From contig LSRY02000055.1 in assembly GCA_001643675.2 (NCBI GenBank), positions 188,501-252,500 on the forward strand: DNA of 64,000 nucleotides. The letters are read 5' to 3'. The notes below the pieces were generated by a model that saw nothing but the letters and a program-made list of their open reading frames with translations, had not been told where the DNA came from and did not search any database. Shown here piece by piece: positions 43,878 to 54,489 of this stretch. This stretch comes from Monocercomonoides exilis. Taxonomy: Eukaryota; Preaxostyla; Oxymonadida; Polymastigidae. The first letter of the stretch is position 1. Each line of letters opens with the position of its first letter. The position numbers were made by a program, and so were the translations under genes.

Positions 43878-45479
43878 TTAAATAATCCATATTACTAATT
43901 TGCCCAATTCGCTTCTTGACTCAAGTGAAAATGATCCGCTTCTATAAGATACCACAACCACACTCGGCGAAGAAGGATTTGCATTTGAGTTGCAGTCAAC
44001 CTTCATGTGCAATAAACCAAGATGACCTGTTGACACACTGAACAGCGCACCTGATGATGAAAGAGCTCCTGTTTCGATGGAACTTTTATCTTTGCCTCTC
44101 CCAATGACCGAAATCTTCTTTTCTCCAATCTCAATTGTTGTTGTCTCGCTTGTGTGATCCCCGCCCATCAGTGTGACTGACAGGCTCACCTGGATCACGC
44201 TCTTTTCAACTGCAACACCAATGGTTCGGCATGCACTTGACTCATCCAATCCGCACAACTCTTCTTCGCCACCACCACTCACTGCCACAAACCGATTGAG
44301 AATCCCCCTCTTCAGCCAATCCCACTTTTCTGTGTGATAGTACGACCAACCCTTGGAATCCGTATAATCATGTCCATAACACACTCTCTTCTCGTCTGTG
44401 TTTGTGGTGTAGCATTCATAGAACGGATTATTTTTGGATAAATATACACTGTAGTAATCATAATATACCATATCATGCCCATATGGAGTGGCTGCAGAGC
44501 ATTTGCATTCATGGAAAAACAGGAAATAACAATAAATTACATCATTTTGTGATGCTTGCCTGTATGGATATAGCTCCAATCCACCTCCATGTGCAGATGC
44601 TGAACATGAAATGAACTGAATGCTCCTCATTTTGAATTGTGTGATTGGAATATTTGCACAATACATGCCTCCACCATTATAATTTGTAACCGAACATGAA
44701 GTGAAACTGCAGTCATACACACACGCACTCTCCCCTTCTCCACTTTCTGTTCGAATGCATCCTTGCCCTGAAACCTGAAAATAATCTAATTTTAACCCTC
44801 CCCTAGGCCACTAGCTTTACAATTTTCAAACTCACATCCACTCACCCGAGCACATGTTGAAACGTCATATAAATATACACCTCCCCCATATCGATTTGAG
44901 GAGATACAGCAATTGAAAGTGCTGCTTTCAACAGTCGCTGCTTTGATAGTATAGCACATAATCCCTCCTCCACACCAATATGATGAGCAGTCGTTGAACG
45001 CGCAGTGAGAAACGGTAAGTGTTCCAGATGTCAAATCACGCATGAATATTGCTCCTCCATTCGAGGTTTGATTTGAATAATCGTCGCTCTTCTCAGTAGC
45101 CTTCGATCCGTTCCATTCGCACCAAGTGAATGAATTCGCTCCATTGAATGTATCATTTTGTCTCCCCGGAGTCAATTTTCTATCTGCAGTTCCTTCACAT
45201 TTCACATTTCTTGTCCGACAACACCCAATAAACGAGGTGTTTGAGGCAGATAAAGAGGCATAGGGATTATTGAGTGAAGGAACAATACCTCCATCATATG
45301 CATCGCAGACTGATGAGAATGAGCAGCTGTTCATAAAACATGATGTTTGAGTTGACGTAGTGGTTGAAGGTGAGCATGCCTCATTTGCTGTTGAGATGTT
45401 GAAAAATGTCAAATGAAAGAGGGATATAAGTGGAATGGAAGGTGAAGAGAAAAAATCGGCAAATAGAAGAGAAATGAAA
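43878..45479 (-). pseudogene. beta-helix copy B, inverted and frameshifted
   Basis: Counterpart of 39616-41217. One G is missing from a G run (GGGGG in the left arm, GGGG here, near 44810), which shifts the frame after 'CKASGLG'. The frame ends at 44792 and the rest resumes in the other frame from about 44720. Apart from this and the missing 5' end, the encoded residues agree with the left arm. Homopolymer context means a sequencing error is possible. Confidence 0.75.
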
Positions 45480-46995
45480 TTCGTTCACAAAAATTCTTCC
45501 TATTCATTCTCCCCCTTCCCCATGCCTCTTAGCGCCATGCCAAAAAATATTTCATTGAGCTTGAGTTCCCCTTATTCTGCCTCTTCTGCTGCTGCTTCCG
45601 AAAAGATTTTTGTTAAAAAAAATTCCACAAAAATTTCTTTCCCCATTCTCTTCAGTTTTTTCCGCCTGGATCATTCTGCCAAACACTCTTCGGTTGCCCA
45701 TTTCTCCCAATTTTTTCCTGAAATGCTCATAAAAAAAGCAGTGCTTCCACATCCCATGTTTCATGCTCCCCCGGCGCTTCTGGCAACACCTGATCGCATC
45801 ACACATCAATGAAATCAAAAAATACAAATACAAATACAAATAAAAAATGATATATGAAGAAAATGAACAAACAAGAATAAAATACCTCCAGATATCTTCA
45901 TTTCTCTTCACTCCACTCATCCCCTGTTTGCCTCCCTCCAAATACCTCTCACCCCAACATCATCCACTCCAAGCACCACACCACACCACGCCTTCGCCTT
46001 TCAAATCCAATTCCAAATAAAGAAAAAATTAAATGTTGTTTTCACCCGCTCTTCCATTGCCCATTCAACCCCGCTCTCACCATTCTTCTCTTCTCATCTT
46101 CCTCCATCCAGCCCTCAATCCAAAAAAAAATATAATATATCTCTTCTTCCTCTCATTCTTCAAGCAAGGCTTAAAAAACACTCTGCACCCATTCAGCATC
46201 CCTCAGGCAACATGTGATAGCTTTCCATGCATCTTTCGGCAATTCACCCAATATCTTCAATAAAAAAAAAGAAATAATCATAAAATAAAATAAAAAATAT
46301 CAAATATATAAATTATCATGAAACAAATTATCAAACCTGTCTCCTCTTTCACCATGAAAGGCTCACAAAACAATCGCACAGTCCCTTTCCTGTGCTGCCT
46401 CGACTGCCCAGATGAGCATGACTGCATCCCCAAACATCCCCACCCATCAGCTCCCAAAATACAACATCCAACTCGCTTTTGTCTCCTCCTTTAAAATAAA
46501 AAATATGTCTGTATAAATTCCACTTGCAATGTGTTCCTCCACCAAACAGGCACTCTGCTCCACACTCTTTATCCCCCTCCCCTTCCTGCTCCTTCTCACA
46601 AACATTGTTTCCCTCGTTTGCCTTTCTTTTCGGAAAAAGGAACTGCTGAAAAATCATCCCATCAAGCATAGCTGCTGCAAGCACCATTTTCTCTTGTGCG
46701 CATCCGCTCCTCTGATCAGCCACAAGCTGAACCCTGCTCCCCACAAACAAGCTCGCTTAGAAATCAAACACTGCCAAACACATGAAATTCAGAAAATGAA
46801 CAAATATATCCCCAAAACAAGTTTAATTTTTGTTTCCACACACCCCCCTCAACCACGTCCATTTTCACTCAGCCATTGCCGAGAAAAAGAAAATATGAAA
46901 ATGATTTGTTGGTTTGAGTCTTTTTTGTTATGGATTCAATGATCATTCAATTTGAAAAAACGGAATATTCCATTTACAGAATGAGAATACCGTGA

Positions 46996-47294
46996 ATGAG
47001 CATTACCTGTAGAGCTAGAAATATTATTTCCTGTGTGACAACAGTCAATGGTGGAGATGCAATATTTTTGAAATTATGCCTGATGATTATTGGAAATTGG
47101 ATGGCCAAGGGGAATGCAACAATTTTATCAATAACACAAAAACACATAATGTATGTATTTTATATTGTTCTATATGTTGTGAAGATATTTCCGTCTGTAT
47201 CCTCTCCAAAGTGCAGGAATATGAGTTATTGTTGAAATGGCCAATCTCCGCTTTGTGGAGCAATGCGAAGGGAATGGAGCAGATTATTATATAG
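46996..47294 (+). pseudogene. R-family, N-terminal part (palindrome 2, right arm)
   Basis: Inverted copy of 37799-38097 with the same Cys-rich residues and the same 'EQIII' end. Confidence 0.5.
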
Positions 47295-47308
47295 GCATTG
47301 GAAAATAA

Positions 47309-47996
47309 ATGAAGTTACGGAAGATACATGATTTTCATGATTTTTTATTTGGAGCAAGAGGTGAAAACAAATTCAACTTTCATATTATAAAATGTAGATT
47401 TATGGATGGAATTCTGCTAAGGATAAAATCTGCACAATATTATATAGAATTTTGGAATGTTAGGCAGGGAGAGCAGTTTGGGGTATTTTTTTGGAAAGGA
47501 AAGTGGCTGGCAATATCGAGGGAAGGATATTTATTACTTAAAACAGGCAATAATTCAACGAAAAAAGGAGAGCCCCAAAATATCGGTTTTATTTGTAAGG
47601 CTTTCCTGTTTCTCGGACTGTGCCAGGCAGACATGGAAGGCTGCGAAATTCTATTTGTGATTCCGCTTTTGCTTCAAAAGAGTGGAGAAACGCCAACTAC
47701 GAGACATCCAATTATCAAATATTTGTTGGCAGTCGAGCAACATTCAGGCCAACCACATTTGAATTTCATTCTTCGAAGAGGCAGCCATTTTGAGCAAGCA
47801 AGGCGATTATCATTCGAAGTTAATTTTCTTTATCACCACAGCCGATGAAAGAGAATTTGATGGGTTTTGTTTTCATCGTTTGTTTTTCAACAAAGCTGTT
47901 GTTTCGCTCAGCTTCTATGTTTGTACATGGTCCTTTGAATTTTGTGCGTTGAGCATCAGAGAATGCATTTCAGAAGCATTGTCATTTGCATCATGA
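47309..47996 (+). pseudogene. R-family, C-terminal part with frameshift (right arm)
   Basis: ATG 47309 opens 179 codons, identical to the left-arm copy up to '...VEQHSGQ' apart from a change Glu to Lys. Beyond the arm end it continues 'PHLNFILRRGSHFEQARRLS' and stops at 47848. An overlapping frame, open to 47996, reads 'ADEREFDGFCFHRLFFNK...FEFCALSIRECISEALSFAS'. A frameshift near 47830 probably split the original C-terminus. This copy therefore preserves more of the family's 3' end than the left arm. Unknown function. Confidence 0.45.
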
Positions 47997-48075
47997 GTGT
48001 TGATGAATGAATGCCAACCTTTCCATCCATCTTCCTCTTCGCTGAAGCACAGCCAACTCATTCTCTTCGTTTTCA

Positions 48076-48716
48076 TCAGGGTTTATCTTCCTCATCCGCA
48101 ATCTCGTTGGCATTTGATGCCTTCCAATCACGCAGGCGAAGAGCGATGTCCTTCAAGCACAGAAAGATGAGCATCCCTTCCTTCCTCGGCAGCCCCATTT
48201 CGTCTGCTTCAATTTGCCAATTGTCTTCTTCATATTCTTCATCTTCTTCATCTTCTTCATCTTCTTCATCCTTCTCTTTCTCATTGCCATTGCTATTGCT
48301 GTTGTTATTTGTTGAGGAAGACACATTCTCAACGAGCGTCTTGTTCGCTTGCGCCTGTGCCATGGCTGGCGTCACCTTGTCGGGCATTGACATTGGCATT
48401 GGCATTGGCAGCGGCAGCGGCAGCGGCAGTGGCAGCGGTTGGCATTGCCACAGATGGATTGCCAGCGCTGCTTGTCCAAGTGATCCAACAGCACTCCCAT
48501 TTCAGAGCAAGCAGCATTCCCCTTCGCATGCTGCGCCATTCGGCCAATCCAATAGCCGTAGTCATTAACATCAACATCAATATTTTTATCATCATCATCA
48601 TCTTCTTCTTCTTCTTCTTCTTCTTCTTCTTCATTAAATTTGTTGTTTTCATCTTTGCGTGCTTTTTTCTTCTTTTTCACTTGGGCTCTGCTCCTCTCTC
48701 CCGACGCTCCGTTCAA
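48076..48716 (-). pseudogene. acidic protein gene with a frame slip at a hexanucleotide repeat
   Basis: The minus strand reads first in one frame (48716 to about 48440): basic start, 'FNEEEE' and Asp runs, then 'NIDVDVNDYGYWIGRMAQHA' and 'GVLLDHLDKQRWQSI'. It then reads in another frame (48405-48076): 'PDKVTPAMAQAQANKTLVEN', an Asp/Glu-rich run, 'NWQIEADEMGLPRKEGMLIF' and 'RLRDWKASNANEIADEEDKP' to the stop. Both parts have protein-like composition. The switch lies in the GGCAGC/GGCATT hexanucleotide array (48398-48440), a likely slippage site. The upstream part has no ATG at its first codon. Unrecognised family. Confidence 0.4.
48398..48440. repeat. GGCATT/GGCAGC hexanucleotide array
   Basis: About seven units. 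On minus it reads Pro-Leu/Pro-Met in one frame and Cys-Arg/Cys-Gln in another. Confidence 0.85.
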
Positions 48717-48959
48717 TTAGCTCTTGTTCCCTATATGTCACTCCACTTTGCATCTCACTTATATGTTGCATCGTCTTTCACATTGACAATCGCAGCAATT
48801 TGTTCCTATTCTTCATTCCTATTCTTCCTCTCCTTTTCCATTCTAATTATCGTTATTGCTACCTTTTTTATCATCTTCATCACGAACTTCTCCCTATTTA
48901 TCAAAATAGTAATATAATTCCATGTTTTTCTTTCTTCTATTTCTTCTATTTTTTCTTCC

Positions 48960-49500
48960 ACATCATCGTCGTCTTCTTCGCCTTCATCTCCTTCATCATC
49001 TTCTTCATCTTCTTTATCTTCTTCATCTTCTTCATCTTCTTCATCTTCTTCATCTTCTTTATCTTCTTCATCTTCTTTATCTTCTTCATCTTCTTCATCT
49101 TCTTCATCTTCTTCATCTTCTTCATCTTCTTCATCTTCTTCATCTTCTTCATCTTCTTCATCTTCTTCATCTTCTTCCTCCTCCTCTTCTTCTTCTCGTT
49201 TTGCATCATCTTCCTTTTCTTCTCCATCTTTTCAATCACCTTCTTCTTCTTCTTCTTCTTCATCTTCTTCATCTTCTTCATCTTCTTCATCTTCTTCATC
49301 TTCTTCATCTTCTTCATCTTCTTCATCTTCTTCATCTTCTTCATCTTCTTCATCTTCTTCCTCCTCCTCTTCTTCTTCTCGTTTTGCATCATCTTCCTTT
49401 TCTTCTCCATCTTTTCAATCACCTTCTTCTTCTTCTTCTTCTTCTTCTTCTTCTTCTTCATCTCCTTCTTCTTCTTCTTCTTCTTCTTCGTCTTCTCCAC
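48960..49500. repeat. TTCATC array with a 183-bp higher-order unit
   Basis: Long (TTCTTCATC)n array. A unit of 183 bp, containing the non-repetitive 'CTCGTTTTGCATCATCTTCC ... CATCTTTTCAATCACC' stretch, occurs twice in tandem (marker at 49195 and 49378). 183 is a multiple of 3. Minus-strand frames give Lys/Met or Glu/Asp repeats. In the acidic frame the array is closed by a stop in each unit (GGTGATTGA), so it is unlikely to be coding there. Confidence 0.85.
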
Positions 49501-49799
49501 CTTCTCCGCCTTTTCGAAAGATTCGAATAAAAGAGGATATTCCGATGAGTGCAGTTCCGAGGATTGGAAATAAAGCAAGTTTTTGGAAGCAGAACAGAAT
49601 CACTTTCATTGGCAATGAAACATTCAAGGGAAACAAAAAAGGCGAGTTTTGTTGGCAGAAAAGAACAATAATTTGAGAGGCTCAAGAAGAAGAAGAAAGT
49701 GTGTGAAGATTGGCAATAAATATATTTTTAGAGTTTGTTTTATATTATTTTTTTTTCTCAAATTTTTCACATATTTATTTTTTTTATTTTTTTGAGGGA

Positions 49800-50250
49800 T
49801 TAAGATTTATGGAAGGATGCTTTCAGGCAACGAATGAACATGGGAAAAAGAGCACGTTGGATGCTTTTGAGAAAGCAGGCAATGACAAAAAATTTGAGAA
49901 TATTGAAGAATGAGCCAGAGGTGTTAACTGAAATGAATGGAAGAGGAGGGTTTTGAAGATTTGTGCAGCGATTTGAAAAAGAAGAAGGGGAAGCGACGGA
50001 AAAGAGTAATCGGAAAATTGAGGAAATGGTTGAAGAAGAAATGTGACAGGAAGTCAAGAAGGATATGAAGAAGAAGATGATGATTTCGAAAAGAAAATGG
50101 TACTGATTTGTGATATTTTTAATATCAATTTTATGTTTTTTTTTAAATTTTTATTTTCAATGATGACAGGGACTTTTGCATGAATATTCAAAAGGAATGG
50201 ATGTGAATGGAATATGGAAAGAAGGCAGAAGATGGTTACAATTGAAAAAG
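49800..50250 (+). pseudogene. acidic module with intron upstream of copy C
   Basis: The part just before the intron reads 'GSQEGYEEEDDDFEKKM', the GT-AG tract is 50100-50169, and splicing continues in frame as 'GLLHEYSKGMDVNGIWKEGR' and 'RWLQLKKRF' to a TGA. Upstream the acidic frame is broken by a frameshift near 50043. The equivalent module lies 5' of the copy at 8.76-10.33 kb. It is either an independent small gene always linked to the cassettes, or the remains of a former 5' gene co-duplicated with them. Confidence 0.45.
50100..50169 (+). other. spliceosomal intron-like tract
   Basis: 'AAAATG|GTACTGATTTG ... AATGATGACAG|GGACTTTTGCA', 70 nt and AT-rich. Borders are conserved with 10678-10569 on the minus strand. 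Confidence 0.6.
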
Positions 50251-50459
50251 CGATTTTGAAAAAAGCAAATGATGAAGGATGCTGGAATGTTGTTTCCATT
50301 CAGAAGCATTGAAGAAAAAAGATGCTTTTCTGCTTTTAATGGGAGCCAATCGTCTTCAGCAGAAGAGGTGGGGAAAGAATCTGACTTTAGGAAATAATTT
50401 GCGACAGGCGCCAAGAGGCAAAAAAGGTATATGGTCAAAAAATCAAAAGAGAAGGAAGC

Positions 50460-52130
50460 GTTTCAGTTTGCGAATCTCTCATCTCATCTTCTTCCTCATT
50501 CCTCTTTTCAATATCTATATCCCTTGAATCCCTCTCTTATCTGACATTTTTCAACATCTCAACAGCAAATGATGCATGTTCACCTCCAACCACTACGTCA
50601 GTCCAAACAACATGCCTGATGAGCAGTTGCTCATTTACGTCTGTTTATGATGCGTATGATGGAGGTATTGTTCATTCCCTCAACAACCCCTTTGCCTCTT
50701 TGACAGCCTCAAATACTTCATTCATTGGGTGTTGTCGGACAAGAAATGTTGAATGCATTGGAACTGCAGATAGAAAATTGACTCCGGGGAGACAAAACGA
50801 AACAGAAAATGGATCCAATTCGTTTATTTGGTGCGAATGGAACGGATCGAAGGCTACTGGAGAAGTTAGCTCATACGCCGATGGCTCTTCGAATGGTGGA
50901 GCAATTTGCATGTTCAGCTTATCTTCTGGAACGCTTTCAGTGAAGTGCTGTTCGTTCAGTGGATGTGAAGCGTATTATTCGGGAGGAGGCATTCATTGCT
51001 ACAACATCAAATCGGTTGATATTACAAATAACACATTCGACTCATGCACTGCTCGAACATGGATTGGAGGAGGAATGTATGTGTATGGAATTTCTTCTTG
51101 TGTTCGGATCAGTGGATGCGAATTTCAGAATTGTCAGGCACACCACGATGGAGGAGGGTTGAGATTAGAAAATATTCAAGTGAAAGGAACAGGATGTGTT
51201 GGAGATGAGAATGGAGGAGGAGAAAGTGCGTGTGTGTTTGACTGCAGCTTTTCTTCATGCTCTCTTTCAAATAATTGGGGTGGAGGAATGTGTTGTTATA
51301 ATATAGTTCCCCAGTTCAAGATGAGGAGCGTTCAATTTATCTCATGCACTGCAATGGGATATGGAGGAGGGTTTCATTTAAATCCATATAAACAAAATGC
51401 ACCAGATGATAGGATTTATTGTTTTTTCCTTTTCTTCCATGAATGCAAATGCAGGGATGCATCCAATCCATATGGGCATGATGTGATGTATTATGATCGC
51501 TATGATCTTTTTAATTCTTCAGGAAATCCATTTCATGAATGCTACACAACGAATACAGATGAGCAGAGAGTATGTTATGGATATGATAATACGGGAAGTA
51601 GTTGGTCGTACTATCACACAGAAAAGAAGGATTGGCTGAAGGACAAGACGTTATATGTTTCTGTGAGTGGAAATGACTTGAATGAGCTGTGCGGATCAAA
51701 TGAAGCATTTCCTTGTCTGACGGTGAAGAAGGCGTTTGAGATGTGTGAGGTGCAGATTAGCTTGGCAATCACATTAATGGAAGGGAATCACATAAGCGAG
51801 ACAACAACTATTGATATTGGGTCAAAGAAGATTTCAGTCATTGGGATGGGCAAAGGGAAGAACAAAATTGGATTGGAGGTGGATTTGTGTTGTTCATCCT
51901 TCTCATCTTCTTCATCTTCTTCATCTTCGCATTTTTTGTTATCTTTGTTTTCTTCTTCTTCTCTTCCTATTTTTAAGCAAGACACATTTTCATCTTCTTC
52001 TTTTCCATATTCTATTTCATTGTCATCTAATTCTTCTTCGCTTTTAAAAAGAAATCCATTGATTCTTTTCGACATCTTTCTCTTTCTCTTTGCCATCATT
52101 AGCCTCTTATTTTTTTTTTTTTTTGTTTAA
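50460..52130 (+). pseudogene. beta-helix surface protein, 5'-truncated copy C
   Basis: The frame is open from a TAG near 50398. Homology begins at 'EGSVSVCES...' and the first ATG is 50619 (MSSCSFTSVYDAYDGG). 503 residues from that ATG, without a signal peptide. It has CCRTR, the 'ADRKLTPGRQNE' N-type, GGGI/GGGM turns and the 'DWLKDKTLYVS' second module. Beta-helix homology ends at about 51870 ('GKGKNKIG'). After that the frame runs through TTCATC repeats into a Ser/Phe/Leu tail that is antisense to an acidic frame (52096-51788 on minus, from ATG). So the 3' end looks like a junction to unrelated repeat-rich sequence. Confidence 0.7.
51790..52096 (-). other. antisense acidic frame at the 3' junction of copy C
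   Basis: ATG 52096 opens a Lys/Arg-rich start, then 'EEELDDNEIEYGKEEDENV' and a Glu/Asp run, before entering antisense beta-helix sequence. It may be the tip of an acidic gene that was joined to the cassette. Not a confident gene. Confidence 0.25.
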
Positions 52131-52139
52131 TTCAGGTTT

Positions 52140-52735
52140 TCGTTCCCCTTCATTTTCATCTTCTTTTTCATCTTATTCAGAGATTTTGGATTTTGGAGTT
52201 CTTGGAGAAGAAGGAAATGTGAGGATTGGAAAGAGAAAATATTTCAGGAGAAAAGGAAAGGAATGCTATTTGCAATGAGATTGGAATCAAAGGCGAAGAA
52301 GATGGATGAGGTGGAAGAAAGAATCAATGTTAGAAGAAGAAGAAGAAAGAAAGAAGTCAGTGAAGAGGAGCGAATGAAAAAGGCATGAGTTTTTATTTAT
52401 CATTATAAAAACATCTTATCTTGTAATTTCTTTTCTTTTCTTTTCTTTTCTTTTCTTTTCTTTTCTTTCTTTTTTTTGTATATATATATTTATTTAAAAG
52501 AGATTAGGATTTTAGAAAAGGAGGAGAAGCGATAGAAGAAAGAGCGAAAAGCGGATGAGATGACAAAAGAGGGAGTCTGACAAGAATTTGAGAAAAAGAA
52601 GGAATGAATTAGAAAATTGATTGAAAAGGAATGAATGGCGAGGAATGAGAGGGAAAAGGAATTTGAAGAGAAAATGTTTTGAGGAGTATTTGAAAAAAAG
52701 TTGGAAAAAGGGAAAATGATGAAAAGTTTGTTGTG
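52140..52735 (+). other. 5' module of copy D with intron-like tract
   Basis: Purine-rich, coding-like sequence, then an AT-rich tract bounded 'AAAAG|GCATGAG ... GATTAG|GATTTTAG' (52382-52509) that includes a CTTTT array (52431-52468). A stretch shared with the outer flank of palindrome 1 (20733-20930) follows. Stops break every frame. Confidence 0.45.
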
Positions 52736-52738
52736 GGG

Positions 52739-54487
52739 ATGGGGAGGGACGATGAGGCAGGGGCATTTGATGTGAGTGGGAGCATTGGGGTGTTGAGGAA
52801 CATCACATTGAAAGGGTGGAGAAGAGGGGGAGAGATCTATTCAGGCAGGCTGTTTGGAGGGAAGGGATATGGAGGGGAGAAGAGTGGAAGTGAAGAAAAA
52901 GGAGAAGGAGGAGGAGAAAGTGGAAGAGATAGAGGAAGAGGAAGAGAAGGAGATGGATATGGAGAAGGCATTGAAGGGAGTATTTCAGTGAGTGAATCAC
53001 ACTTCTCTTCTTTTTGTGTCTCATCAGCCCCATTCCTTTCGTCCCCTTCAATACCCCTTATATCCCTCTCCAGACTCACTTTTTTCAACATCTCAACAGC
53101 AAATGAGGCATGTTTGCCTTTAACGACTATGTCAACCCAAACATCATATCTAATGAACAGTTGCTCCTTTTCATCAGTTTGCGACGCATATGATGGAGGG
53201 ATTGTTCATTCCCTCAACAACCCCTATGCCTCTTTGTCTGTTTCAAACACCTCGTTTGTCAGATGTTGTCGGACAAGGAATGTTGTATGTGAAGGAAATG
53301 CAGATAATAAGAAACAGCCAGACAGACAGAACGAAACATCCAATGGAGCAAACACATTCACTTGGTGCGAATGGAACGGATCGAGGACAACAGGAGCAGA
53401 AAATTCATACTCAGATGGAGTGTCAAGTGGAGGGGCAATCTGCATGTACAGTCAGACGTCGGCATCGGTGTCTGTTTCGCATTGCGTGTTCAATGGATGC
53501 ATTGCATACAGCCGGGGTGGGGGAATAATGTGCTATAATATAAAATCCGTTGAGGTTGTGAACAATTCATTCAATGCATGCACAGCTCAGAATTTCTATG
53601 GAGGAGGGTTGTATGTTTATTTGATTTCAACATGTGTTCGGATCAGCGGATGTGAATTTCAGAATTGCAAAGCAAGCGCTGAAGGAGGAGGTTTGAGATT
53701 GGATAATTTTCAGGTTTCAGGAGCTGATTGCATTCCAACAGAAAATGAAGGAGGAGAGAGTGCGTGTGTGTTTGACTGCAGTTTCATTTCGTGCTCAATT
53801 ATCAATTCATGGGGTGGGAGTATGTATTGCAGAAGCGTTCCATCATCGTTCCAAATGACAAACATTCAATTCATTTCGTGCTCTGCATCAACAAGAGGAG
53901 GCGGATTGCATTTGGAGCCAAATAAAACAGCTGTTCCAACAGATGGGATTTATTGCTATTTCCTCTTCTTCCATGGGTGCAAATGCTCTGCAGCCACTCC
54001 ATACGGGCATGATGTTGAGTATGTCGATACTCACAATGTCTATTTGAACTCTGGAATTCCGTTCAAAGAATGTTATACCACAAATACTGACAATCAGAGA
54101 GTGTGCTTTGCATACAATTATTCGAGTTCAGGATCTTGGGCATATCAGCACACAGAAAAGAAGGATTGGCTGAAGGACAAGACGATATACGTGTCAGTGA
54201 GTGGAAATGATACAATTCCACTTTGTGGGGCAAATGAATCAAATCCGTGTCTGACAGTGAAGAATGCGTTTGAGATGTGTAAGATACAAATAAGCTTGAC
54301 AATCACGCTGATGGAAGGGGATCATCAAAGCGAGGCAACAACAATTGATATTGAAGCAAAGAAGATTTCAGTTATTGGGAAAGGCAAAGATAAAATTTCG
54401 ATTGGAACAGGAGCACTTTCTTCATCTTCTTCTTCCTTCTCATCTTCCTCTGCTTATTATTTCTCCTTCTCGACATTTTTTATTTAA
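52739..54487 (+). CDS. beta-helix surface protein copy D, no signal peptide
   Basis: 582 residues from ATG 52739. It starts at 'MGRDDEAGAFDVSGSIGVL', the same truncation point as the 18966-20729 copy. The Gly/Arg/Glu-rich segment, CCRTR, 'ADNKKQPDRQNE' N-type, 'VSVSHCVFNGC' middle type and 'DWLKDKTIYVSVSGND' module follow. Homology ends at 'IGTGALSSS' (about 54420), where a TTCATC tract takes over and gives a Ser-rich, then aromatic, tail to TAA. No stops within the family part. It lacks a signal peptide and a proper C-terminus, so it is likely silent. Convergent with the copy at 55444-57252. Confidence 0.6.
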   Translation: MGRDDEAGAFDVSGSIGVLRNITLKGWRRGGEIYSGRLFGGKGYGGEKSGSEEKGEGGGESGRDRGRGREGDGYGEGIEGSISVSESHFSSFCVSSAPFLSSPSIPLISLSRLTFFNISTANEACLPLTTMSTQTSYLMNSCSFSSVCDAYDGGIVHSLNNPYASLSVSNTSFVRCCRTRNVVCEGNADNKKQPDRQNETSNGANTFTWCEWNGSRTTGAENSYSDGVSSGGAICMYSQTSASVSVSHCVFNGCIAYSRGGGIMCYNIKSVEVVNNSFNACTAQNFYGGGLYVYLISTCVRISGCEFQNCKASAEGGGLRLDNFQVSGADCIPTENEGGESACVFDCSFISCSIINSWGGSMYCRSVPSSFQMTNIQFISCSASTRGGGLHLEPNKTAVPTDGIYCYFLFFHGCKCSAATPYGHDVEYVDTHNVYLNSGIPFKECYTTNTDNQRVCFAYNYSSSGSWAYQHTEKKDWLKDKTIYVSVSGNDTIPLCGANESNPCLTVKNAFEMCKIQISLTITLMEGDHQSEATTIDIEAKKISVIGKGKDKISIGTGALSSSSSSFSSSSAYYFSFSTFFI

Positions 54488-54489
54488 AA

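Larger units (their letters stand above)
42758..47753 (-). repeat. palindrome 2, right arm
   Basis: Inverted counterpart of 37340-42336. It carries a 1-nt deletion in the beta-helix copy (near 44810) and a cluster of about nine substitutions at about 45681-45737 against the left arm. Confidence 0.92.

Noticed and set aside
37340-47753. Palindrome 2 as a simple assembly foldback
   Set aside because: Not excluded, but the clustered substitutions and multiple indels between arms make a plain duplicated-read artefact less likely, so it is reported as a finding.
48659-49573. 304-codon Phe-rich frame that looks like a multi-span membrane protein
   Set aside because: Translated TTC/ATC microsatellite. 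All other frames of the array are equally open.
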